A stretch of 64,000 nt of DNA, taken from NCBI GenBank assembly GCA_963702995.1, contig OY969783.1, positions 5,456,001-5,520,000 on the forward strand, written 5' to 3'. The notes beneath the pieces were generated by a model. The model saw only the letters and a list, made by a program, of their open reading frames with translations, did no database searches and was not told the origin of the DNA. Below, in pieces: positions 1 to 7,107 of the stretch (the first letter of the stretch is position 1; each line of letters begins with the position of its first letter). Position numbers and translations under genes: made by a program. Source of the stretch: MFD04580-c1 sp963702995. GTDB taxonomy: Bacteria > Planctomycetota > Phycisphaerae > Tepidisphaerales > Tepidisphaeraceae.

Positions 1-1165
1 GCGGCCGCGCCCGCACGCCGGAACAGGATCGATCCGGTCCGCCAGTATCGGCCGCGTTGCAAAGCCCGTTCGGCGGCGGCGGTTTTCCGGGCGCCGAAAC
101 AAGCCTCTACCAAGCCGGTTTTGACGCCGCGTGGGAGCTCGACGTCTTCGGCGGGATCCGCCGCGACATTGAGGCGGCCGGCGCGGACTATGAAGCGAGC
201 GTCGAAGACCGCCGCGACGCCATGGTCACCTTGCTGGCCGAAGTGGCGCGGGACTACATCACGCTGCGCGGCTTGCAGCGACAATCCTCAATCGCGGAGG
301 AGAACCTCCGCTCGCAGCAGGAGTCGCTCGGCCTCACGCGCGAACGGTTTGAGAAAGGGTTCACAACGGAACTGGACGTCGCCCGCGCCCAGGCTGAAGT
401 CGCCGCGACGGCGGCCTCCTTGCCGGCCCTTCAGATCGCCACCCGGCAGGCGATGCATCGGATCGCGGTCATGCTGGCTTCGCCGCCGCAGGCGCTGATC
501 GAAGAATTGTCTCGCCCCAGCCCGATCCCCGTGGTCCCGCCCGAGGTGCCGGTCGGCCTGCCATCCGACCTTCTCCGCCGCCGGCCGGACATCCGCCGGG
601 CAGAGCGGCAGCTCGCGGCCGCCACCCGCGGGTCGGCGTGGCGACCGCCGACTTGTTCCCCAAGTTCAGCCTCACGGGCTCGTTCGGGTTTGACTCCACT
701 CAGCCCCGGCACCTGGTGGACTGGAGCAGCCGCTATTTCCTGATCAGCCCCGCCGTCAGTTGGCCGGTCTTCGACGCCGGCAAGATCCGCGCGAACATCG
801 ACGTGCAGAATGCCCGCCAGGCCCAGGCGGCGACGGGCTACGAGCAGGCCGTGCTCGTCGCGCTGCGCGACGTGGAGGATGCGTTGATCGCTTACTCCCA
901 GGAGCAGGTCCGACGCCAGTCGCTTATCGAGGCCGTTGACGCCAACAAGCTGGCGGTGCGCCTCGCGAACGATCAGTACCGCCAGGGGCTCGTGGACTTC
1001 TTGGTGGTCCTGGAGGCCCAGCGGTCACAGTTCGCCGCCGAGGATGCGCTTGCCCAGAGCGAGCGCGCGGTCGCGGGGAACCTGGTGGCCCTTTACAAGG
1101 CCCTCGGCGGAGGTTGGGAAGTGCGCGTCCCGGACGCCGCCAGCGCGGCGGCCGGGGAGCCGTAG
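1..1165 (+). CDS. NodT/TolC-family outer-membrane efflux protein, 3' part, frameshifted
   Basis: This is the C-terminal part of an outer-membrane channel subunit of a tripartite (RND-type) efflux pump, which carries drugs or metals across the outer membrane. The reading frame is already open at base 3, so the start lies upstream of the window. Seen: the NodT-like 'FDAAWELDVFGGIRR' segment, long alpha-helical stretches, and 'LLRRRPDIRRAERQLAAAT', the hallmark of this lipoprotein subfamily. The frame breaks near 624-633. The second half (VATADLFPKFSLTGSFG) continues in the next frame to the stop at 1165, as if one base were missing around 'gccacccgcggg'. The natural protein is continuous across this point in the family, so I give one composite gene. 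Inner-membrane and adaptor partners would be expected upstream. Confidence 0.85.
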
Positions 1166-1184
1166 TTGGATGGGCGAGATTTTG

Positions 1185-1294
1185 CGAGCCGCGCCCGCAA
1201 CGAAGCGGTTGGGTCGCGCGGCCGCTGAACGCCGGCGGACAGCGCAGCATGAGGCGGAGCGGTCACAGACCCGCTTTCTCACGGGCGCGGCTCG
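1185..1294. repeat. Inverted-repeat element of the 'GGGCGCGGCTCG' family, copy 1
   Basis: Two arms, 1185-1208 and 1271-1294, are reverse complements at 21 of 24 positions, sharing cgagccgcgcccg and aagcgg. The same sequence recurs at 4517-4627 and, as a single arm, at 22271-22317. It lies between the efflux gene and the Dabb gene and has no coding potential of its own. Possible roles are a mobile REP/MITE-like element or a transcript-end hairpin. Confidence 0.75.
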
Positions 1295-1427
1295 CGTCGC
1301 TGGCTTCTGGCCGCCCCATTTTACTAAACCGCCCCCAGATCTGGCGCTTCGATTTGCCGCTTCGTCGCTCCCTCTCTACCATGCCGCTCCGGCGGCCGCG
1401 ACGGTCGCCGATGGAGAGGACTTTCGC

Positions 1428-1730
1428 ATGTTCATTCATACCGTCTATTTCTGGCTGAAGCCCGGCACGCCCGACGCCGCTCGCACGCAGCTCGTTGAAG
1501 ACTGCCGGACCTATCTCGGGAAGGTGCCGACCGTGCGGCACCTATGGTCCGGCGTCCCCGCCATGACCCCGCGCGAGGTGGTCGATAACACTTACGGCGT
1601 TGGGCTGACCGTCGTCCTGGACGATGTCGCCGGGCACGAGGTCTACCAGGAGCATCCGCTCCACAAGGATTTCATCGCCCGCAACAAGCAGCATTGGGAT
1701 CGGGTTCAGATCTACGATCACCTGACCTAA
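1428..1730 (+). CDS. Dabb (stress-responsive A/B barrel) domain protein
   Basis: A 100-residue protein made entirely of one Dabb domain, a dimeric ferredoxin-like alpha+beta barrel. It starts MFIHTVYFWLKPG and contains the typical 'GVGLTVVLDD' beta strand and the closing helix 'YQEHPLHKDFIARN'. The start at 1428 is chosen because the family begins exactly here and a purine-rich ggagagga lies about 8 bases upstream. A longer in-frame extension upstream runs over the old efflux gene and is not credible. The function of bacterial Dabb proteins is usually unknown; some are linked to stress or act as small cofactor-free enzymes. It stands about 95 bases before hisD, so co-transcription is possible. 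Confidence 0.85.
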   Translation: MFIHTVYFWLKPGTPDAARTQLVEDCRTYLGKVPTVRHLWSGVPAMTPREVVDNTYGVGLTVVLDDVAGHEVYQEHPLHKDFIARNKQHWDRVQIYDHLT

Positions 1731-1825
1731 GCCGCCGTCAGACGCCCGATCTGGCCGGGCTTCATCCCGGCGACGGGAGCGAGCGGCCGTCCGCCCCCGC
1801 AGCAGCCTTTTTCCCCGTGTCGAAC

Positions 1826-3136
1826 ATGATCCCGACCCTTCGCCTTTCCGACGCCGACGAACGCCGCCGCGTTGACGCCCTCCTGAAGCAACTTCGGCTC
1901 GACCCGTCCGACGTCGTGCTCGGCCAGGCCCAGGACACAGCCACCGTGCAGGCCATCCTGGCCGACGTCGCCCGGCGCGGCGATGCGGCGATCGTCGATT
2001 CCTCCCGCCGCTTTGACGACCCGAGCTTCACCGCCGAGCAGATCCGCGTCCGGCCCGAGGAGATGGCGGCGGCCGCGATGCGAATCAGCCCCGATTCCAC
2101 CGCCGCACTACGCCGATCGATCGCCCAGGTGCGCGAATATCAGGCCCATGTGATGCCGGCCGCTCCGCCGACGCTGCATCGCCCCGGCGTCGAGCTTGGC
2201 CTGCGGTTTACGCCCCTCGACAGCGCTGGGCTTTATTTCCCGGGCGGCAAGGCGTCGTACCCGTCAACGCTGATCATGCTCGCCGTGCCGGCCCAGGTGG
2301 CGGGCGTTCAGCGGATCGCGGTCGTTTCGCCCCCGAGCAAATACGGGCGAACCGATCTGGTCCTCGCCGCGTGCCACGAGCTGGGCTTGACCGAAGTCTT
2401 TCGCGCCGGTGGGGCGGCCGCCGTGGCGGCGCTGGCCTTCGGCACCGAAACCATCCCCGCCGTCGATAAGATCGTCGGCCCGGGCAATCGCTACGTGCAG
2501 CTCGCCAAGCGCGCCTTGGCCGGCTGCGTGGGGATCGACGGCTTCCTTGGCGCCAGCGAGATCCTCATCCTCGCCGACGACGCGGCCGATCCGCGCTTCA
2601 TCGCCGCCGACCTCCTCGCCCAGGCCGAGCATGACCCCGGAAGCTGCTTCCTGCTCACGCCGTCGGCCAACCTCGCCGCACGCGTTCAGGCCGAGCTGGA
2701 GCGGCAATCCGCTTCGCTCCTGCGGACGACCGCGCTGGCACGGGCGCTCCGCGACCACAGCGCGATCATCATCGGCGACTCGATGGATGAGCTGATCACC
2801 CTCGCTGACGCCTTCGCGGCCGAGCACGTCAACATCCAGGCCCGGGACGACGAGGCGATCCTCTCGCGCCTCAAGCACGCCGGCGCGGTCTTCCTCGGCC
2901 CGTACAGCGCCGTCGCCGCGGGCGACTACGTCGCCGGCCCGAGCCACTGCCTCCCGACAAACACCACCGCCCGCTTCTCCAGCGGCGTCAGTGTGTACGA
3001 GTTCCTGAAGCGCAGCAGCGTCGTCCGCTACGACCAGCCCGGCCTCGCCGCCGACGCGCCCGCCATCATCTCCCTCGCCACGGTCGAAGGCCTCGACGGC
3101 CACGCCGCGAGCGTCCACGTGCGCACGGAGCAGTGA
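1826..3136 (+). CDS. hisD: Histidinol dehydrogenase
   Basis: Catalyses the last two steps of histidine synthesis, NAD-dependent oxidation of L-histidinol to L-histidine, in the cytoplasm as a zinc-bound dimer. The 436-residue length matches the family. Seen: 'YFPGGKASYPSTLIM', 'AGGAAAVAALAFGTE', 'VGPGNRYVQLAKR', and 'LAQAEHDPGS' near residue 265 carrying the Gln/His zinc ligands. 'AEHVNI' near 332 holds the catalytic Glu-His pair. 'GDYVAGPSH' near 366 and the C-terminal His near 426 supply the remaining ligands. The start at 1826 fits the family's N-terminus; a 44-residue upstream extension has no family counterpart. It begins a hisD-hisC-hisB group, although gaps of 210 and 272 bases separate the genes. 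Confidence 0.97.
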   Translation: MIPTLRLSDADERRRVDALLKQLRLDPSDVVLGQAQDTATVQAILADVARRGDAAIVDSSRRFDDPSFTAEQIRVRPEEMAAAAMRISPDSTAALRRSIAQVREYQAHVMPAAPPTLHRPGVELGLRFTPLDSAGLYFPGGKASYPSTLIMLAVPAQVAGVQRIAVVSPPSKYGRTDLVLAACHELGLTEVFRAGGAAAVAALAFGTETIPAVDKIVGPGNRYVQLAKRALAGCVGIDGFLGASEILILADDAADPRFIAADLLAQAEHDPGSCFLLTPSANLAARVQAELERQSASLLRTTALARALRDHSAIIIGDSMDELITLADAFAAEHVNIQARDDEAILSRLKHAGAVFLGPYSAVAAGDYVAGPSHCLPTNTTARFSSGVSVYEFLKRSSVVRYDQPGLAADAPAIISLATVEGLDGHAASVHVRTEQ

Positions 3137-3346
3137 GAGAGCTCGGCCGCAGGAGGGAAAGAGATTGGCCACGGATGAAGACAAGATGGACACGGATGGG
3201 AAGAAAATGCTGAAAAATGCGAAGACAGCACTCTCGTGCATTTCTTCATCCTTCACCTTTAGTGTTCATCCTTTCCCCTCTGGCGTTCATCTTTTCCGCA
3301 TCTGTGGGAGTCACGCATTTTGTTGTCGCCTCGATATAATCCCTCT
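3137..3346. repeat. Intergenic 'ATGGACACGGATG' type repeat before hisC
   Basis: Non-coding gap. At 3164-3200 it carries gccacggatgaagac and gatggacacggatggg. At 3243-3306 it carries pyrimidine-rich, roughly complementary runs (ttcatcctttcc, gttcatctttt, catctgtggg). The two halves could fold against each other imperfectly. Such 'gttcatccgtgtccatc' sequences are a frequent intergenic repeat in planctomycete genomes (recalled, not searched). The end of this gap holds the candidate hisC promoter. Confidence 0.5.
3335..3340 (+). promoter_or_regulatory. Candidate -10 element of a leaderless hisC transcript
   Basis: An exact TATAAT lies six bases before the hisC ATG at 3347. Transcription normally begins about seven bases after this hexamer, which would place the first base on the A of the start codon. 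No Shine-Dalgarno sequence is visible in the 15 bases before the ATG, as expected for a leaderless message. No good -35 hexamer is seen at the usual distance, so the promoter call is tentative. Confidence 0.45.
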
Positions 3347-4423
3347 ATGAGCCCACAGTTCATCCGCGCCGCGGTGCGCGACATGGCCGGTTACACGCCG
3401 GGTGAGCAGCCGTCGCCTGGCGAGCGGGTGGTGAAGCTCAACACCAACGAGAACCCGTTCCCGCCAAGCGAGCGGGCGATGCAGGCGCTGGCCGACATCG
3501 AGCCGGAGATGCTCCGCCGCTACCCCAACCCCACGGCGGACGTCTTTCGCGACGCGGCCGCTAAAGTGCTTGGGGTCACTCGCGACATGATCCTCGCCGG
3601 CAACGGCAGCGACGACATCCTCACCATCATTACCCGGGCCGCCATCGGCAAGGGCGGCCGCCTCGCCTACCCGGACCCAACCTATTCGCTTTACCCCGTC
3701 CTGGCCGCCCTTCAGGAGGGCCAAACGATTGGCGTTCCGTGGGGCCCGGCCTGGTCGCTGCCGACGGATGCATTGGTGGCGACCGGCGCCGACGCGATTT
3801 ACCTGGCCAACCCCAACGCCCCCAGCGGCACGCTCGTGTCGCCGGCCGCCGTCGCCGAACTGGCGACGCGATTCAATGGGATGCTGCTGGTGGACGAGGC
3901 CTACGCCGATTTTGCCGACGAGAATTGCCTGGCGCTGGTCAGGGATCACGGCAACGTGATCGTTTCCCGCTCGTTGAGCAAGGCCTACTCGCTCGCGGGG
4001 ATGCGGTTCGGGTTCGCGATCGCCCAGCCGCAGGTCATCGGCGAATTGATGAAGGTGAAGGACAGTTACAACTGCGACGCCATCTCCGCCGCCGTGGCGG
4101 CCGCCGCGATCGAGGATCAGGCTTACGCCCGCCAGACGTGGGAGCATGTCCGGGCGGAACGCGCAAGGGTGACGGCCAAGCTGACGACGTGGGGTTGGAC
4201 GGTCCTGCCAAGCCAGGCGAACTTCATCCTCGCCACCGTCCCCGACGGCCGCGGCCGCGAGGCGTACGAGGGATTGAAGCGGCAGGGCATCCTCGTCCGA
4301 TTCTTCGACAAGCCAGGCCTGTACGACAAGATCCGCATCACGATCGGCCAGAGCCAGGAGAACAACGCCTTGCTCGCCGGCATCGAGCGCCTCGCATCCG
4401 GCGCCGATGAGAAAGCGGCGTGA
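3347..4423 (+). CDS. hisC: Histidinol-phosphate aminotransferase
   Basis: A PLP-dependent aminotransferase of fold type I that converts imidazole acetol phosphate plus glutamate to histidinol phosphate. The 358 residues match HisC. Seen: 'KLNTNENPFPPS' near the N-terminus, 'AGNGSDDIL' for cofactor phosphate binding, 'LANPNAPSGT', 'LLVDEAYADF', and 'SRSLSKAYSLAGMRFG', where the lysine near residue 212 forms the Schiff base. The C-terminus 'RITIGQSQENNAL' is also typical. The start at 3347 rather than a longer frame from 3320 is chosen because MSPQFIRAAVRDM matches HisC N-termini. It lies between hisD and hisB and may have its own promoter just upstream. Confidence 0.96.
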   Translation: MSPQFIRAAVRDMAGYTPGEQPSPGERVVKLNTNENPFPPSERAMQALADIEPEMLRRYPNPTADVFRDAAAKVLGVTRDMILAGNGSDDILTIITRAAIGKGGRLAYPDPTYSLYPVLAALQEGQTIGVPWGPAWSLPTDALVATGADAIYLANPNAPSGTLVSPAAVAELATRFNGMLLVDEAYADFADENCLALVRDHGNVIVSRSLSKAYSLAGMRFGFAIAQPQVIGELMKVKDSYNCDAISAAVAAAAIEDQAYARQTWEHVRAERARVTAKLTTWGWTVLPSQANFILATVPDGRGREAYEGLKRQGILVRFFDKPGLYDKIRITIGQSQENNALLAGIERLASGADEKAA

Positions 4424-4516
4424 ATGAAGCGATAACACCCCCGGGAGCCGCGGGACGACTCGACCGAGTTCGTCGAGGTCCGTAACGGAGCGGTCGGCGT
4501 CACTGGCGGCTCCGAA

Positions 4517-4627
4517 CGAGCCGCGCCCGTAAGAAAGCGGGCAGTCGCCGTACTCGGCGACTGATCTATTGGATGTGCGGTTGACGCCCGCCTGCGGCGG
4601 GCCCCGCTTCCTCACGGGCGCGGCTCG
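4517..4627. repeat. Inverted-repeat element of the 'GGGCGCGGCTCG' family, copy 2
   Basis: Arms at 4517-4541 and 4603-4627 are nearly perfect reverse complements over 25 bases. The first arm holds cgagccgcgcccgtaagaaa and the second ends tcacgggcgcggctcg. A smaller hairpin (cgcccgcctgcggcgggc) sits just inside the right arm. The same arms occur at 1185-1294, and one arm at 22294-22317. The element fills most of the hisC-hisB gap. Confidence 0.8.
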
Positions 4628-4695
4628 ATTAATGCGATTTACAAACGCGGCTCGCAAGCACCCGCTTCGACGATTGCGCTGAAACCAGGACCCCT

Positions 4696-5292
4696 ATGCC
4701 CGATCGCACCGCCAAACTCTCCCGCCACACGAACGAGACAAAGATCGAGCTCGCGCTCAATCTCGACGGCCGCGGCAAGGCGTCGGTGCATACCGGCGTG
4801 GGGTTTTTCGATCACATGCTCGACCTGCTCGCCCGTCACAGCCTGATCGATCTCGACGTCGCGGCCGAGGGGGACCTGCAGGTGGACCCGCACCACACGG
4901 TGGAAGACGTCGGCATCGTTCTCGGCCAGGCGATCGAAAAGGCCCTCGGCGACAAGCGCGGCATCCACCGCTACGGCTGGGCGATGCTCCCGATGGACGA
5001 GACGCTGGCCCAGGTCGCCATCGACCTCTCCGGCCGCCCGGCATTCGTGTTCAACGTCGAGTTCACCGGCGACACGATCGGCACCTTCCCAACGGAGCTC
5101 GTCCACGAGTTCTGGAAGTCCGTGGCGACGGCCGCCCGGATGAACCTGCACATCAACGTCGCGTACGGCTCGAACAATCACCACATCGCCGAAGCGATCT
5201 TCAAGGGCGCGGCACGAGCCCTCCGCCAGGCGGTGACGTTTGACCCGCGGAACGACGGCGTCCCGAGTACGAAGGGGTCGCTGGTGGGGTGA
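4696..5292 (+). CDS. hisB: Imidazoleglycerol-phosphate dehydratase
   Basis: Monofunctional HisB that dehydrates imidazole glycerol phosphate to imidazole acetol phosphate, the substrate of the neighbouring HisC. The 198 residues are the normal size for the single-domain enzyme; there is no N-terminal histidinol-phosphatase domain. Seen: 'TGVGFFDHMLDLLARHS', the metal-binding 'DPHHTVEDVG' near residue 60, and the paired 'SNNHHIAEAIFKG' near residue 160. These duplicated histidine motifs bind the two manganese ions of the 24-subunit enzyme. It ends at a tga 13 bases before the next ORF. Confidence 0.97.
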   Translation: MPDRTAKLSRHTNETKIELALNLDGRGKASVHTGVGFFDHMLDLLARHSLIDLDVAAEGDLQVDPHHTVEDVGIVLGQAIEKALGDKRGIHRYGWAMLPMDETLAQVAIDLSGRPAFVFNVEFTGDTIGTFPTELVHEFWKSVATAARMNLHINVAYGSNNHHIAEAIFKGAARALRQAVTFDPRNDGVPSTKGSLVG

Positions 5293-5304
5293 TGAGTCGC
5301 TGGG

Positions 5305-5826
5305 ATGAGTCAGGCGGAGCTCATGATCGACCGGGACGCCGAACTGCTTCAATCTTTCGTCGCCGGCCGCGACGTTCCGTGCCCCGCGTGCGACTACAAC
5401 CTCCGCGACCAGGTGACCGGCCGCTGCCCCGAATGCGGCGAAGCCCTTGTCCTGCGCCTCGGCTCAGCGGAGCCGCGCCAGGCGGCCGCCATCGCTGGCA
5501 TGGTGATGCTTTCCGCCGGAGCGGGGGAGCCACAGCGCGAGCGTGAAGCCGAGGGTGACCAAAACGATCGACGTCAGCGGCCGCCGGCGAAGGAGGGCAA
5601 AGAGCGCCAACGACCGACGCCGGGCCGCAATGAGTGCGGCCCGGCGTCGGGAGTCTTTCATGATGGTTGGGCGTTGCTCGGCTGTCACCGAACCCCCGGT
5701 CGTGGGCCTTGCGGCCGCCCGAATCACTTCAACTCATCAAACGTCCCCACCTTCGGCAGCGGGCCGACGAGCGGGGCGGCGTACTGGATGAAGGCGTCGG
5801 TGATGTTGTTGCCGTCGGCGATGTAG
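5305..5826 (+). CDS. Zinc-ribbon (CPxC...CPEC) protein, doubtful 3' half
   Basis: The first 65 or so residues look real. 'VPCPACDYNLRDQ' followed by 'GRCPECGEALVL' gives two CxxC pairs of a zinc ribbon, then 'AEPRQAAAIAG', a pattern I recognise from small planctomycete membrane-anchored zinc-ribbon proteins. Those normally continue into hydrophobic helices. Here, after about residue 75, the sequence becomes charged and arginine-rich, runs through a perfect 15-bp hairpin (5615-5649), and overlaps the end of the minus-strand phosphofructokinase gene. The gene is therefore probably truncated or frameshifted near 5520, and the true end is unknown. It follows hisB by 12 bases and may be read with it. 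Confidence 0.5.
   Translation: MSQAELMIDRDAELLQSFVAGRDVPCPACDYNLRDQVTGRCPECGEALVLRLGSAEPRQAAAIAGMVMLSAGAGEPQREREAEGDQNDRRQRPPAKEGKERQRPTPGRNECGPASGVFHDGWALLGCHRTPGRGPCGRPNHFNSSNVPTFGSGPTSGAAYWMKASVMLLPSAM
5464..5661 (-). CDS. Possible small single-span membrane protein
   Basis: A 65-residue frame beginning MKDSRRRAALIAARRR, with one hydrophobic helix ('LTSIVLVTLGFTLALWL') preceded by many arginines (positive-inside rule) and ending in a short polar tail with three histidines. It lies just after the phosphofructokinase gene on the same strand. A GTG at 5727, overlapping that gene's stop, would add 22 residues. It fully overlaps the zinc-ribbon ORF on the other strand and contains the 5615-5649 hairpin, so it may be a chance frame in GC-rich DNA. 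No family recognised. Confidence 0.3.
   Translation of the reverse strand: MKDSRRRAALIAARRRSLALFALLRRRPLTSIVLVTLGFTLALWLPRSGGKHHHASDGGRLARLR
5615..5649. terminator. Perfect 15-bp hairpin between convergent genes
   Basis: Stem cgacgccgggccgca (5615-5629), loop atgag, and its exact complement (5635-5649). It lies between the hisB-side plus-strand genes and the minus-strand phosphofructokinase. Neither side has a good T-run: ggagtcttt follows on plus and gtcggtcgttgg on minus. It may act as a bidirectional barrier or be a dispersed hairpin. Its presence argues against both overlapping ORFs being coding here. Confidence 0.5.
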
Positions 5827-6953
5827 GACGGGTCCAGGTGCTTGGTCTCCCGGGCGACGTTGCGAATGGCGGTGAGGAAGGTCTCGATGCCGTAGTCGGC
5901 CCCGTCCTTGCGCCGCATCGCGACCGAGCCGCCGTCCTTGTTCGCGTCTTCGGCGGCGAAATGGACAGCCGTCTGGCCGACCAGCCGCGCCTCGCGGGCG
6001 TCGATCTCGCTGACGAAGCCGGGGAAGCTGCGCTGCAAGTAGCCGAAGGTGTCCGCCCGGACGCGGAGCTTCTTCCCGCCGGCGGGCGTCAGCTTGCGGG
6101 TGATCAGGCCGGCCAGGTAATCGCCCAGCGCGCCGGTGCCGGAGAGCTGGATGTTGCCGTGGGCGTCCTTTTCGAGGTTGCTGCTCATCGATTCCGCCCA
6201 GGTCTTGCCGTCGGGGAGGCTGATGCCTTCGCTGGCGGCGATGAGGCAGCGGCCGCGTTTCTGGTAGACGCGGTCAACGTCGGCCAGGAACTTCTCCTCG
6301 CTCATCGGGGCTTCGGGCACGTAGATCAGGTGCGGGCCGTCTTCGGGGTTCTGCCGGGCCAGAACCGACGCGGCCGTCAGGAAGCCGGCGTGGCGGCCCA
6401 TGATCACGTCGACCTTGATGCCGGGGAGCGAGCGGTTGTCGTAATTGTCGCCCATGATGGCGGCCGCCACGAACTTGGCGGCCGAGCCGTAGCCGGGGGT
6501 GTGGTCGTGGACGCGAAGGTCGTTGTCGATGGTCTTGGGGATGTGGAAGACGCGCAGCTCGTGGCCGGCCGCGTTGCAGAGCTCGCCAACGATGCGGGCG
6601 GTGTCGGCCGAGTCATTCCCGCCGATATAGAAGAAGTAGCGGACGTTGTGCTTGATGAAGACCTTGGAGATCTTGTCGCAATACGCGGCATCCGGCTTGT
6701 CGCGCGTTGACCCAAGGGCGGCCGCCGGAGTCTGCGAGACCCGGTTGAGCAGGTCGTCGGGAACGTTGTTGAGATCGATGAACTCTTCGTTCACGATCCC
6801 GCGTACGCCGTGCCGCGCACCGAGCAATTTGTCGATGAACCCGCGGCCAAAGCTCGCGACTTCGCGGATCACCCCGACGAGCGATTCGTTGATGACCGAC
6901 GTCGGCCCGCCCGACTGACCGATGACGGCATTTCCCTTGAGCGAATTCGGCAT
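5724..6953 (-). CDS. pfp: Pyrophosphate-dependent 6-phosphofructokinase
   Basis: Phosphorylates fructose 6-phosphate to the 1,6-bisphosphate in glycolysis, or the reverse. At 409 residues it matches the PPi-dependent group. Seen: 'IGQSGGPTSVINESL' at the N-terminus, 'YIGGNDSADTA' near residue 114, and 'IPKTIDNDL' near 140. Asp instead of Gly in the GGNDS motif and Lys in PKTIDND are the two residues known to favour pyrophosphate over ATP. 'MGRHAGFL' near 190 helps bind fructose 6-phosphate. The start at 6953 is supported by agggaa about nine bases upstream. Using PPi makes the step reversible and energy-saving, which is common in anaerobic and planctomycete bacteria. Confidence 0.93.
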   Translation of the reverse strand: MPNSLKGNAVIGQSGGPTSVINESLVGVIREVASFGRGFIDKLLGARHGVRGIVNEEFIDLNNVPDDLLNRVSQTPAAALGSTRDKPDAAYCDKISKVFIKHNVRYFFYIGGNDSADTARIVGELCNAAGHELRVFHIPKTIDNDLRVHDHTPGYGSAAKFVAAAIMGDNYDNRSLPGIKVDVIMGRHAGFLTAASVLARQNPEDGPHLIYVPEAPMSEEKFLADVDRVYQKRGRCLIAASEGISLPDGKTWAESMSSNLEKDAHGNIQLSGTGALGDYLAGLITRKLTPAGGKKLRVRADTFGYLQRSFPGFVSEIDAREARLVGQTAVHFAAEDANKDGGSVAMRRKDGADYGIETFLTAIRNVARETKHLDPSYIADGNNITDAFIQYAAPLVGPLPKVGTFDELK

Positions 6954-7028
6954 AATTGATTCCCTGTTGTTGGACGGGCGAGTGTATTGGTTTCAAGGAT
7001 CGGTTCAAGCGCAAACCGAGGACGCCGG

Positions 7029-7107
7029 AAATACCTTCTGACCCTTTTTCGGACGCCGTAAAGGGGTCAGAAGGTATTTTCGGCTCGCAGGAATACCTTC
7101 TGACCCT
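7029..7107. repeat. Three copies of an 'ATACCTTCTGACCC' element
   Basis: Copies at 7029-7045 and 7091-7107 read aataccttctgaccct on plus, and an inverted copy lies at 7060-7079 (aaaggggtcagaaggtattt). Copies 1 and 2 form a hairpin. Copy 3 overlaps the accC stop codon (TAG = 7108-7106). Sequences of this type (GGGGTCAGAAGGTATT) are known to me as targets or flanks of REP-associated tyrosine transposases. No transposase is present here. Lying downstream of accC, the hairpin could also end its transcript. Confidence 0.75.

Noticed and set aside
3311..4657. 448-codon frame on the minus strand over hisC
   Set aside because: Shadow of hisC in GC-rich DNA; its translation has repeated Arg, Gly and His and no domain, while hisC on plus has all family motifs.
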